The notes under the pieces are model-generated. The model saw nothing but the letters and a program-made list of their open reading frames with translations, had not been told where the DNA came from and ran no database searches. From positions 1 to 13,192 of the forward strand of contig CAMDZX010000039.1 of the NCBI GenBank assembly GCA_945910925.1: 13,192 bases of DNA, written 5' to 3'. Of this stretch, positions 6,217 to 13,043 are shown in pieces (within the stretch, counting starts at the first letter, position 1; every line of letters begins with the position of its first letter). A program made the position numbers and the translations under genes. This stretch comes from an uncultured bacterium (GTDB lineage: Bacteria; Cyanobacteriota; Vampirovibrionia; Gastranaerophilales; Gastranaerophilaceae).

Positions 6217-6245
6217 TTAACAAACATAAATTATTGGTTTGTTAA
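6217..6245. promoter_or_regulatory. Perfect 9-bp inverted repeat upstream of the 79-codon gene
   Basis: TTAACAAAC (6217-6225) and GTTTGTTAA (6237-6245) form a perfect inverted repeat around an 11-nt spacer, ending 28 bp before ATG 6274. It could be an operator for a dimeric repressor or a hairpin in the 5' leader. TTAACA also resembles a -35 hexamer, but no good -10 follows at the right distance. Confidence 0.6.
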
Positions 6246-6273
6246 GTACAAATTTAATAAGGGGTATAATTCT

Positions 6274-6513
6274 ATGGCAATTGGGGCAAGAGATTTTATT
6301 GACAAACTTTTAGTTGAAAAATACGCACAGGAAAAAGTAGACAATCATGATAATTTAGAGTCCAGAATTTCAGCGGAGGAAGTGATGGACGTAATGAGTG
6401 TTGCATCTCATAATGCCTTAAATTATCTTAAATTATCACAAAGACTTGCCATAGTCTGTTATGCCGTCAATGTAAAAGCAGCAAAATACGAACCCGTAGC
6501 TCTGCCGCAGTAG
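6274..6513 (+). CDS. Small orphan protein (79 aa)
   Basis: I do not recognise this family. ATG 6274 is supported by AAGGGG at 6259-6264, 9 nt upstream. The 79 residues look mostly helical: an N-terminal amphipathic helix (ARDFIDKLLVEKYAQEK), a polar link rich in Asp and Asn (residues 22-29), then a second helical part (SAEEVMDVMSVASHNALNYL) and a hydrophobic stretch (QRLAIVCYAVNVKAAK) too short and polar to be a sure membrane span. There is one Cys and no signal peptide. It stands alone between the divergent M48-like operon and the convergent phosphohexomutase gene. Its upstream DNA carries the TGTAACAAA pair and an inverted repeat, so it is probably tightly regulated. Function is unknown. 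Confidence 0.7.
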   Translation: MAIGARDFIDKLLVEKYAQEKVDNHDNLESRISAEEVMDVMSVASHNALNYLKLSQRLAIVCYAVNVKAAKYEPVALPQ

Positions 6514-6529
6514 AGTACGCTCCTGAATT

Positions 6530-6546
6530 GGTGTGTTTTATACACC
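6530..6546 (+). terminator. Possible weak terminator after the 79-codon gene
   Basis: GGTGTG (6530-6535) pairs with TACACC (6541-6546), including one G-T pair, around a 5-nt loop, and TGCTCTTTT follows. It overlaps the end of the convergent phosphohexomutase gene. The short stem and broken T-run make it doubtful. Confidence 0.3.
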
Positions 6547-8028
6547 TGCTCTTTTGCCTGCATTAATATATTCGTTTAGTTTATTTACCATAACATCTTT
6601 GTATATATTACCGTTAAGCTCTGATTTTGCTTCAAATCTCAACGTAAATACAGGTTCCGTATTACTTTGACGAACAAGCGCAAAACCTCCGTCGAAAACA
6701 ATTCTCATGCCGTCCAGTGTTATAATATCTTTGATTGTATCGCCGAAAGCGTTAGGGTTTTCTCTTATGTATGTTTCAAACTCCATAAGAACAGTTTTCT
6801 TCAATTCATTCGGGCATGGCAGTCTTAATTCAGGTGATGAATATACTGTATCAAACGGTGTCAACAAGTCTTGAATTACAAAATCAGGGTTTTGTTGTTT
6901 TTGTTTCGCTATTATTTCTATAATTCTGCATCCTGCGTATACTGCATCATCAAATCCGTAGTATCTGTCTTTGAAGAATGTGTGTCCGCTCATTTCTCCT
7001 GCGAGAACCGCAGCTACTTCTTTCATCTTGCTTTTTATATATCCGTGCCCTGTTTTGCACATAACCGAATGTCCGCCAAGTTTATCAATGGTATCAAACA
7101 GAACTTGTGAACATTTAACCTCTGAAACTATGTATGGAGAAAGGTTTTTCTTTTTATATTGTTCTATAACATCCATTGCATATATCAGAAGTAATTTATC
7201 TCCTGTCATTTGATTACCTTTAGAATCTACAACACCGATTCTGTCACTATCTCCGTCAAATGCGATACCTAAATCTGCTTTTTCTGCAATTACAGCACGT
7301 TTTAAATCTTCAAGGTTTTTAGGGTCGCTCGGATTTGGGTGGTGATTAGGGAATCTTCCATCAGGAGTCGAATAGAGCTCGACAACCTTACACCCTAAAT
7401 CTCTGTATAGCTGAGGTCCGACAACACCGCCTGTTCCGTTTCCGCTATCGACTACAACTTTTATATTTCCCTGTATCATTCTTGCAAGCGAAGAAAACTC
7501 CCCTTGTAATTCTTTTATATAATCGGGGATTATGTCGTATTCTTTAAGCTCTCCGTTGACTATTGTTGCAGACTGTATTCTATATTCGCTTTCTGCAATT
7601 GCTCTTACTTCTTTGATTTGTTCTTCATTAAGAGATTGTTTGTTATATGTCATTTTTAAGCCGTTGTATTGACTAGGGTTGTGACTTGCAGTTACAATTA
7701 ACGCACCGAGAACAGGTTTATCGTTGGTTAAAAATCTTGGAACGCCTGCAGCTTCGGAATAATATCCGATAGGTGTCGGTGCAAGTCCTAAATCAACTAC
7801 ATTTGCACCTGTCGAACGAATACCTTTTATTAAGGCTTGGACAAGAGATGGAGAATGTGTTCTGGCATCTCTGCACACCGTTACCCAAATATTCGGATTT
7901 AATTCTCCCGATTTATTTGCAACATATTTTATAAAAGCGCGTCCCGTATAAAAAAACACTTCTTCTGTTACATCTTCTCCGTAAATTCCTCTTATATCAT
8001 TTTTTCCGAATGCTGTTAACGGTAACAT
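6538..8028 (-). CDS. Phosphomannomutase/phosphoglucomutase (alpha-D-phosphohexomutase family)
   Basis: The 496-residue enzyme moves phosphate between C6 and C1 of glucose or mannose in the cytoplasm, supplying sugar-1-phosphates for nucleotide sugars, glycogen and surface polysaccharide. All four family sites are visible: the phosphoserine loop TASHNP (Ser115), the metal-binding loop DGDSDR (258-263), the sugar-specificity loop GEMSGH (344-349) and the phosphate-binding loop RQSNTEP (453-459). GEMSGH and overall length fit the bifunctional PMM/PGM group (AlgC/ManB-like) better than GlmM, whose serine loop and sugar loop differ. Exact substrate cannot be fixed from sequence alone. ATG 8028 has an AGGAG ribosome binding site 6 nt upstream. 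It is divergent from a sugar ABC permease, and the two promoters overlap at 8064-8101. Confidence 0.9.
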   Translation of the reverse strand: MLPLTAFGKNDIRGIYGEDVTEEVFFYTGRAFIKYVANKSGELNPNIWVTVCRDARTHSPSLVQALIKGIRSTGANVVDLGLAPTPIGYYSEAAGVPRFLTNDKPVLGALIVTASHNPSQYNGLKMTYNKQSLNEEQIKEVRAIAESEYRIQSATIVNGELKEYDIIPDYIKELQGEFSSLARMIQGNIKVVVDSGNGTGGVVGPQLYRDLGCKVVELYSTPDGRFPNHHPNPSDPKNLEDLKRAVIAEKADLGIAFDGDSDRIGVVDSKGNQMTGDKLLLIYAMDVIEQYKKKNLSPYIVSEVKCSQVLFDTIDKLGGHSVMCKTGHGYIKSKMKEVAAVLAGEMSGHTFFKDRYYGFDDAVYAGCRIIEIIAKQKQQNPDFVIQDLLTPFDTVYSSPELRLPCPNELKKTVLMEFETYIRENPNAFGDTIKDIITLDGMRIVFDGGFALVRQSNTEPVFTLRFEAKSELNGNIYKDVMVNKLNEYINAGKRAGV

Positions 8029-8042
8029 ATTTTTCTCCTGTA

Positions 8043-8071
8043 TTTACCAAACTACCTCTTTTAAGTATAAT
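8043..8071 (+). promoter_or_regulatory. Promoter of the sugar permease gene, near-leaderless
   Basis: TTTACC (8043-8048) and a perfect TATAAT (8066-8071) are 17 nt apart. The -10 ends only 11 nt before ATG 8083, so the mRNA should have a leader of about 3-5 nt. No Shine-Dalgarno is present. Confidence 0.55.
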
Positions 8072-8073
8072 TT

Positions 8074-8101
8074 AGTATAAATATGCAAAACATTCAATCA
8101 A
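8074..8101 (-). promoter_or_regulatory. Candidate promoter of the phosphohexomutase gene
   Basis: On the minus strand, TTGATT (8101-8096) and TATACT (8079-8074) are 16 nt apart. A second TATACT at 8069-8064 overlaps the TATAAT of the divergent permease promoter, part of a direct repeat AGTATAA spaced 10 bp (8064 and 8074). Confidence 0.4.
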
Positions 8102-8952
8102 ACGTAAACAAAAATGATAAACTTACCGCTTTAATTTTTATACTTCCGGCGGTTTTAGGTTCTCTTATTTTTATTGTAATTCCCGTTTTGTTCTCATTCT
8201 CGCTGAGTTTTTTTGATTGGGATTTGCTTTCTCCTATGAAATTTGTCGGGGTTCAGAATTATAAAGATATTATTACGGATTCAACATTTTTGCAGGTGCT
8301 TGCAAATACTTTTGTTTTTGCAATATCAGTCACAGTATTTGCTGTTATTATACCGCTGGTTCTTGCTGCTATTTTGAACTCTAAAATTAGAGGCAGTGAT
8401 TTTTATAAAACGGCATATTTTTTACCCTTTATTACTCCTATGATAGTTATTGCAGTTGTTTGGCAATGGATATTTGACCCGAATATCGGAATATTAAACG
8501 AGTTGTTTAAGCTTAATATAAAATGGCTTTATGATACACGATTTGCACTGCCCGTGTTGATTTTTATTTCAGTATGGAAACTTATTGGATATAATATGAT
8601 AATATTTTTGTCGGGATTTTCAACGATTAACCATGAGGTTCTGGAAGCCGCAAAAATAGATGGTGCAAACGCTTTGCAGACTTTTAAAAACGTTACGGTT
8701 CCACTTTTAACACCGACTATATTTTTTGTCGTTGTTATAACCTCGATATCATCATTTCAGGTGTTTGATTTAGTCTATATAATGACTCAGGGCGGCCCTG
8801 ATAATAGTACGATGGTTCTTGTGTATTCAATTTATAAATATGCGTTTGAATATTTTGATATCGGAAAAGCAAGTGCGGTTGCTTACATATTATTTGCAAT
8901 TATTTTTGTGTTAGTTTTGTGCCAATGTAAATTAAAACAAAAAGAATATTAA
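8083..8952 (+). CDS. Sugar ABC transporter permease (MalF/UgpA/LacF type)
   Basis: The 289-residue protein has six predicted membrane helices and is the usual length for LacF/UgpA-like subunits of CUT1 carbohydrate importers. Diagnostic parts are LPAVLGSLIFIVIPVLFSF in helix 1, FFDWDLLSP, FVGVQNYKD, the loop-and-helix YFLPFITPMIVIAVVWQWIF, and the EAA motif EAAKIDGANALQTFKNVTVP at 188-207, which docks onto the ATPase. The family term TQGGPDNST follows. It normally pairs with a second permease (MalG/LacG type), a binding protein and an ATPase; none is adjacent, as rplS comes next. The partners must be encoded elsewhere, or the gene is a remnant. The start has no Shine-Dalgarno and sits 11 nt after a TATAAT. 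Substrate cannot be told from sequence. Confidence 0.9.
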   Translation: MQNIQSNVNKNDKLTALIFILPAVLGSLIFIVIPVLFSFSLSFFDWDLLSPMKFVGVQNYKDIITDSTFLQVLANTFVFAISVTVFAVIIPLVLAAILNSKIRGSDFYKTAYFLPFITPMIVIAVVWQWIFDPNIGILNELFKLNIKWLYDTRFALPVLIFISVWKLIGYNMIIFLSGFSTINHEVLEAAKIDGANALQTFKNVTVPLLTPTIFFVVVITSISSFQVFDLVYIMTQGGPDNSTMVLVYSIYKYAFEYFDIGKASAVAYILFAIIFVLVLCQCKLKQKEY

Positions 8953-8984
8953 GAAATAAATGATTACAAATCTTAAACTATTAC

Positions 8985-9013
8985 TTGAAATTCTTTTATA
9001 TTTTGTATACGAT
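8985..9013 (+). promoter_or_regulatory. Candidate promoter of rplS-rbgA
   Basis: TTGAAA (8985-8990) and TACGAT (9008-9013) are 17 nt apart, giving a leader of about 57 nt before rplS. TATACG at 9006-9011 is an alternative -10 with a 15-nt spacer. Confidence 0.4.
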
Positions 9014-9019
9014 TGAAGT

Positions 9020-9045
9020 GAGCGGTGTGGACGCGCTTATTTTTG
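9020..9045 (+). promoter_or_regulatory. Small hairpin and U-run in the rplS leader
   Basis: AGCG (9021-9024) pairs with CGCT (9034-9037), extended by a G-T pair, and is followed by TTATTTTT. If the promoter at 8985 is used, this hairpin is at the very 5' end of the rplS mRNA and could act in attenuation or L19 feedback. It could equally be a weak terminator of the permease gene. Confidence 0.3.
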
Positions 9046-9076
9046 TACTAGACAGTAAATATAAAGGAATAGCAAA

Positions 9077-9430
9077 ATGAATCCTATAATCAAAGAATTA
9101 GAAGAACAATATAAAAAGAGTGATATTCCTGAAATCAATCCCGGCGATACCGTAAAGGTTTTCGTAAGAATTGTTGAAGGAAACAAAGAAAGAATTCAGG
9201 CTTTTGAAGGTACCGTAATCAAAGAACACGGTTCAGGTATCAACAAGACTATTACCGTTAGAAAAGTATTCCAAGGTATTGGTGTAGAAAGAGTATTCTT
9301 ACTCAACTCTCCAAGAATTGATAAGATTACTGTTCTTAGACGCGGTGATGTCAGACGTTCTAAATTATACTATTTAAGAGAACGTTCAGGTAAGGCTACA
9401 CGTATCAGAGAAAAAATTGAAAAAAGATAA
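9077..9430 (+). CDS. rplS: Large ribosomal subunit protein L19 (bL19)
   Basis: The 117-residue protein is the normal length for bacterial L19, which sits at the 30S-50S interface. The signature RRGDVRRSKLYYLRER is complete near the C-terminus, as are the N-terminal helix (IIKELEEQY), IPEINPGDTVKV and the RIQAFEGTVI strand. ATG 9077 has AAGGA 8 nt upstream. The last 14 nt overlap the start of rbgA in another frame, tying L19 synthesis to a GTPase that is known to work in late 50S assembly. This gene order makes functional sense, although in many genomes rplS instead follows rpsP-rimM-trmD. Confidence 0.97.
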   Translation: MNPIIKELEEQYKKSDIPEINPGDTVKVFVRIVEGNKERIQAFEGTVIKEHGSGINKTITVRKVFQGIGVERVFLLNSPRIDKITVLRRGDVRRSKLYYLRERSGKATRIREKIEKR

Positions 9431-10280
9431 GTTACATATACATTGGTATCCGGGACATATTGCGAAAGCTGAAAGAGCCCTCAAAGAGAAACTCAATCTT
9501 GTTGATGTGGTTATAGAAGTTTTAGATGCCCGACTTCCAATCAGTAGCAGTTATGATGACATAAAGAAGCTTTTGGGTGATAAACCAAGGCTTCTTTTGT
9601 TAAATAAATCTGATTTGGTTAATAGGGATGAGTTAACCGATTGGGTCGAATACTTGAAACAGAATACGGGCTGTCCTGTTCTTGCCGTTGATACAAAGTC
9701 TTTCAAATGTGTTCCGCAGATAGAAAAAATAGTACAAAAACTTAGTGAGCCTCGTATTCAGGCTATTATGGCAAAGGGGCTTTTACGTCGTCCTGCTCGT
9801 GTGGTTGTCGTAGGATTGCCAAATGTCGGAAAATCAAGCATTATAAACAAATTAACAAAATCTTCCAAAACAAAAGTAGGTGCAAAAGCCGGAGTAACCC
9901 GTCAACAACAATGGGTTAGAATTAATCCCAATATAGATTTACTTGATACTCCTGGAATTATCCCAATGAAGCAGGATGACCAAATGCGTGCTAAAAAGCT
10001 TGCATTTGTGAACTCTGTTTCAGAAAACGCATACTCTGTAGAAATTGTTGCAAAAGAGCTGCTGGATATAATCTCGCAAAATGATAATTATTCAAAATTG
10101 TTCAAAGAATATTACAAGGTAGATGATTTATCGCTTGAAAATATCTCAATAAGCAGAAATTGGTTAAGAAAAAGCGGAGGCGACAGTAATATTTCTCCTG
10201 ATACAGAGCGTTGTGCAGGGTATATTTTAAAGGATTTTCGTGACGGCAAAATCGGCAAATTTATTTTGGATAGTGTTTAG
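9417..10280 (+). CDS. rbgA: Ribosome biogenesis GTPase RbgA (YlqF)
   Basis: The 287-residue protein is a circularly permuted GTPase. The motif order is G4 (NKSD, 63-66) before G1 (GLPNVGKS, 133-140), then G2 (GVT, 159-161) and G3 (DTPG, 177-180). The opening HWYPGHIAKAER and VLDARLPISS are typical of RbgA/YlqF, which promotes late 50S subunit maturation and in Bacillus subtilis is needed for correct uL16 incorporation. The C-terminal half after G3 is the expected helical RNA-binding domain, though less conserved. The only workable start is TTG 9417, inside rplS, because homology begins at HWYPGH within seven codons. The ribosome binding site there is weak (AGAG), so translation is probably coupled to rplS by termination-reinitiation. 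Confidence 0.93.
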   Translation: MKKDKLHIHWYPGHIAKAERALKEKLNLVDVVIEVLDARLPISSSYDDIKKLLGDKPRLLLLNKSDLVNRDELTDWVEYLKQNTGCPVLAVDTKSFKCVPQIEKIVQKLSEPRIQAIMAKGLLRRPARVVVVGLPNVGKSSIINKLTKSSKTKVGAKAGVTRQQQWVRINPNIDLLDTPGIIPMKQDDQMRAKKLAFVNSVSENAYSVEIVAKELLDIISQNDNYSKLFKEYYKVDDLSLENISISRNWLRKSGGDSNISPDTERCAGYILKDFRDGKIGKFILDSV

Positions 10281-10330
10281 AGGTTTTGCAATAGCCAATC
10301 AATCTTGCAAAGTTAGAATTTTAACAACAA

Positions 10331-10351
10331 ATTAAGAGCATATATCTTAAT
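10331..10351. terminator. AT-rich hairpin between convergent rbgA and tsaD
   Basis: ATTAAGA (10331-10337) pairs with TCTTAAT (10345-10351) around a 7-nt loop. A second 7-bp pairing lies just upstream (TTTGCAA 10285-10291 with TTGCAAA 10305-10311). Both stems are A-T-rich and neither has a good T-run. They are the only candidates for ending transcription in this 113-bp gap. Confidence 0.3.
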
Positions 10352-10393
10352 CAATTCTCTTTCAGGTTGGGATTTTAAACAAATCTATAGCCC

Positions 10394-11422
10394 TTAACAT
10401 CTTGAAAACGCTTCTACATCAATATTATCAAACGTATTATCAAAGAAATATGCAGAAGATGCGACCATAGATGCGTTATCCGTGCAATATTTCATAATCG
10501 GAGCATTAACTCTGTATCCTTCTTTTTCAAGTTCAAAGATTTTTCTTCTTATTTCCGAATTTGCGGCAACACCGCCGGCTATTACAACTTGTTTATATCC
10601 CTTAACTTCAAGAGCATGTTTTACCTTCTTTATCAGCGTTTCAGAAACACATTCCTGAAAACTTGCGCAGATATCAGCAACCGGAAGTTCGTTTCCGTCA
10701 AAAGATTTTACAAGCCTTGATGCTGCGGTTTTTAATCCGCTAAAACTAAAGTCAAACTCTCCAACTTTTGCCTCAGGCAGTTTGAATGCCTTTGGATTAC
10801 CTTCTTGAGCCATTTTATCCAATCTTGGTCCGCCAGGATACGGAAGTCCAATCAGTCTTGCAACTTTATCATAAGCTTCACCCACAGCATCATCAATTGT
10901 TTCCCCGATAATTTCAAGTTCGGAATAAGATTTAACATCAATAATCTGTGTATGACCTCCGCTTACCAACAACGCAATAAAAGGCGGTTCTAAATCCGTG
11001 TCAATAAAGTTCGCACTAACGTGTGCGTTCAGGTGGTTTACGCCAATAAACGGTTTGTCATGAACAAGAGCAAGAGTCTTTGCGGCATTCAGCCCAACAA
11101 GCAAACACCCCACAAGCCCCGGCCCGACAGTTCCTGCAAACGCAGAAATGTCATTTGGGGTTAAATTTGCATCTTTGAAGGTTTTATCTATTACTACATT
11201 TATTGCTTCCAAGTGTTCTCTTGCAGCAATTTCGGGTATGACTCCACCATATTGCTCGTGTGTTTTTATCTGAGATGCAACAGTATTGGCTACAACTCTA
11301 CGCCCTCCTTGAACAATTGCACAGGCGGTTTCGTCACAGCTTGATTCTATTGCCATGATGTAACTGTTTTCGTCTAATGTTACAGGTGTGTTACTAAATA
11401 ATGTATTTTTAATCTTGTTCAT
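10394..11422 (-). CDS. tsaD: tRNA N6-threonylcarbamoyladenosine transferase TsaD
   Basis: The 342-residue protein transfers threonylcarbamoyl to A37 of ANN-decoding tRNAs, with TsaB and TsaE. Family features are the nucleotide-binding start MAIESSCDETA, PEIAAREHLE, the metal-binding pair His130 and His134 in VNHLNAHVSAN, the LVSGGHT loop, DDAVGEAYDKVARLLG-like text at GETIDDAVGEAYDK, and VIAGGVAANS near the end. I chose ATG 11422, although no Shine-Dalgarno precedes it, because a perfect TATAAT ends 6 nt upstream and predicts a leaderless mRNA starting at this codon. The frame stays open to 11551, but that extension runs antisense through obgE and lacks homology. A shorter start at 11356 (MAIESS) is possible. 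The 22 residues before MAIESS are more than is usual for TsaD. Confidence 0.93.
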   Translation of the reverse strand: MNKIKNTLFSNTPVTLDENSYIMAIESSCDETACAIVQGGRRVVANTVASQIKTHEQYGGVIPEIAAREHLEAINVVIDKTFKDANLTPNDISAFAGTVGPGLVGCLLVGLNAAKTLALVHDKPFIGVNHLNAHVSANFIDTDLEPPFIALLVSGGHTQIIDVKSYSELEIIGETIDDAVGEAYDKVARLIGLPYPGGPRLDKMAQEGNPKAFKLPEAKVGEFDFSFSGLKTAASRLVKSFDGNELPVADICASFQECVSETLIKKVKHALEVKGYKQVVIAGGVAANSEIRRKIFELEKEGYRVNAPIMKYCTDNASMVASSAYFFDNTFDNIDVEAFSRC

Positions 11423-11428
11423 AGTAAC

Positions 11429-11436
11429 ATTATAAT
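11429..11436. promoter_or_regulatory. Palindromic -10 element shared by divergent tsaD and obgE
   Basis: ATTATAAT is its own reverse complement, so it holds TATAAT on the plus strand (11431-11436) and on the minus strand (11434-11429). The gap between the two start codons is only 37 bp. Reading right predicts an obgE leader of about 17 nt with GGATAGGA; reading left predicts tsaD mRNA beginning at its ATG. Clear -35 hexamers are absent on both sides. Confidence 0.5.
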
Positions 11437-11459
11437 GCAAAAACAAACGGATAGGACAA

Positions 11460-12764
11460 ATGCAGTTTATCGACAAAACAAAAATTAAACTTGTATCAGG
11501 GCGTGGCGGCAACGGAATGGTTGCGTGGCGTCGTGAAAAATATGTTGACAAAGGCGGTCCGGCAGGTGGTGACGGCGGTAACGGTGGAGATGTTTATCTT
11601 GTCGCTGATAGAGGTCTTGCAACGCTTTTGGATTTCAAATACCGTTCGGTGTTTAAAGCAGAAAGCGGTCAAAATGGTGGGATAAAAGGTATGCACGGCA
11701 GGTGTGCAAAGCATTTGTATATTAAAGTTCCTCTCGGCACAATAGTTAAAGATGATGCCACAGGAAAAGTTATTGCCGATTTGACGGAAGAAGGGCAAAC
11801 CGTATTAATTGCAAAAGGCGGACGAGGCGGACGAGGGAATGCAAGATTTGCATCCGCACAAAAGAGAGCGCCGCAGTTTTGCGAGCCCGGAGAACCTGCA
11901 ATCGAACGGCTTGTTGATTTGGAATTAAAACTTATTGCGGACGTCGGTCTTTTGGGTATGCCTAATGCAGGTAAATCCACATTTATTAGTGTAATCAGTT
12001 CTGCAAAACCTAAAATTGCAGATTATCCGTTTACAACCCTTGTTCCAAATCTTGGTGTTGTCAAAAAACTCAATGGTGACGGTTATGTTGTTGCAGATAT
12101 TCCGGGTTTGATTGAGGGTGCAAGCGAAGGCGTAGGGCTCGGGCATGAATTCCTGCGGCACGTAGAAAGATGTCGTTTTCTTGTTCATATCGTAGATTTA
12201 ACATCAGACAATCCTGTTGATACTTATAAAAAAATTAATGCAGAACTTGAAAAACATTCCGAAGCACTAGCAAGAAGATATCAGATTGTTGTTTTGAATA
12301 AAATTGATGCAGTTGATGAAGAAAAGAAGGAAACAGTTTTAAAAGAGTTTGAAGCAATGCTCCCTGATGAAAAAATATTTACAATGTCAGCCGCAACAAA
12401 AGAGAACGTTGAAGAACTTCTTCAATATATTTCACAAAAAGTAGATGAAATTGAGCGCCCTGTTGTAGAAGTTATTGTAGAAGAAGATACGGGAGCGTAC
12501 GATAACGACGATAGTGCGTTTGAAATCTATAAGTTAGACAAAAACACGTTTGTTGTCGAAGGCGGAAAAATTTCCCGTCTTGCAAGCGTTACCGATGCTC
12601 GCAATCCTGAACAAATTATCAGATTGCAAGGTATCTTGACTTCTATGGGAGTTTTTGACGAATTGAACAAACTGGGAATAAAAAATGGCAATACTCTGGT
12701 GATAGGTCATCTGGAATTAACTCATTACGATGACTCTCTATGGGATGAAGGTGCAGGCTACTAA
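11460..12764 (+). CDS. obgE: Obg family GTPase (ObgE/CgtA)
   Basis: The 434-residue protein has the three Obg domains in order. Residues 1-158 are the glycine-rich Obg fold (GRGGNGMVAWRREKYVDKGG, then GGDGGNGGDV and GGRGGRGNARFA). Residues about 159-335 are the G domain with G1 GMPNAGKST (166-174), the switch PFTTLVPNLG, G3 DIPGL (213-217) and G4 NKID (280-283). Residues about 355-430 form the OCT domain (FEIYKLDKNTFVVEG to LVIGHLEL). Obg proteins associate with the 50S subunit and are linked to ribosome assembly, (p)ppGpp response and growth control. ATG 11460 has GGAT/AGGA nearby and starts at the conserved MQFIDK. Its stop overlaps the 3' end of the convergent 71-codon gene by 4 bp, and the first terminator ahead is at 13044. 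Confidence 0.97.
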   Translation: MQFIDKTKIKLVSGRGGNGMVAWRREKYVDKGGPAGGDGGNGGDVYLVADRGLATLLDFKYRSVFKAESGQNGGIKGMHGRCAKHLYIKVPLGTIVKDDATGKVIADLTEEGQTVLIAKGGRGGRGNARFASAQKRAPQFCEPGEPAIERLVDLELKLIADVGLLGMPNAGKSTFISVISSAKPKIADYPFTTLVPNLGVVKKLNGDGYVVADIPGLIEGASEGVGLGHEFLRHVERCRFLVHIVDLTSDNPVDTYKKINAELEKHSEALARRYQIVVLNKIDAVDEEKKETVLKEFEAMLPDEKIFTMSAATKENVEELLQYISQKVDEIERPVVEVIVEEDTGAYDNDDSAFEIYKLDKNTFVVEGGKISRLASVTDARNPEQIIRLQGILTSMGVFDELNKLGIKNGNTLVIGHLELTHYDDSLWDEGAGY

Positions 12765-12976
12765 GCTAACGTATTAATGTGTTTTGCTTGGTGAGAGTTT
12801 GATTTGCTAAAAAAATTGGTGACTGAATGTTTGACTTTCATAATTGCATTGTAGATTTCTTCGTTAGAATAACCTTCTGCCTTTCTTGGTATTTCTATTC
12901 CTGCTTGTTTTACAGCACTACTTGTTACGCAAGACGAACTAGCCGTACTGCTTGACGGATTAAACATAACTTTCAT
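12761..12976 (-). CDS. Small Ser-rich orphan protein (71 aa)
   Basis: I do not recognise this protein. ATG 12976 has GAGGTG about 5 nt upstream and a good promoter at 13001-13028, so it is likely expressed. The start (MKVMFNPSSSTASSSCVTSS) is Ser/Thr-rich and probably disordered. Residues 26-56 (GIEIPRKAEGYSNEEIYNAI, then MKVKHSVTNFFSK) could form one or two helices, with YSNEEIYNAI as helix cap and helix; the tail is polar with three His. There is one Cys, no signal peptide and no membrane span. The gene converges on obgE with a 4-bp overlap of coding ends and no hairpin between them, so obgE read-through to 13044-13068 would be fully antisense to it. Function is unknown. Confidence 0.65.
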   Translation of the reverse strand: MKVMFNPSSSTASSSCVTSSAVKQAGIEIPRKAEGYSNEEIYNAIMKVKHSVTNFFSKSNSHQAKHINTLA

Positions 12977-13000
12977 ATAAACACCTCGAATTACATAAAC

Positions 13001-13028
13001 ATTATAACAAATAAAAAACTTTTTGCAA
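13001..13028 (-). promoter_or_regulatory. Promoter of the 71-codon gene
   Basis: On the minus strand, TTGCAA (13028-13023) and a perfect TATAAT (13006-13001) are 16 nt apart, just upstream of the GAGGTG ribosome binding site. Confidence 0.6.
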
Positions 13029-13043
13029 GGGGTAAAACCTAAT

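Noticed and set aside
6265..6270. TATAAT just before the 79-codon gene as a -10 element
   Set aside because: It ends 3 nt before the ATG, so transcription would begin inside the gene; it is instead the spacer after the AAGGGG ribosome binding site.
11423..11551. 43-codon upstream extension of the tsaD frame
   Set aside because: It runs antisense through the obgE start and its conserved Gly-rich region, has no TsaD homology, and a better start exists at 11422.
11491..12188. Several open frames of 64-103 codons inside obgE on both strands
   Set aside because: They are shadows of obgE: no ribosome binding sites, no recognisable sequence, and full overlap with a well-conserved gene.
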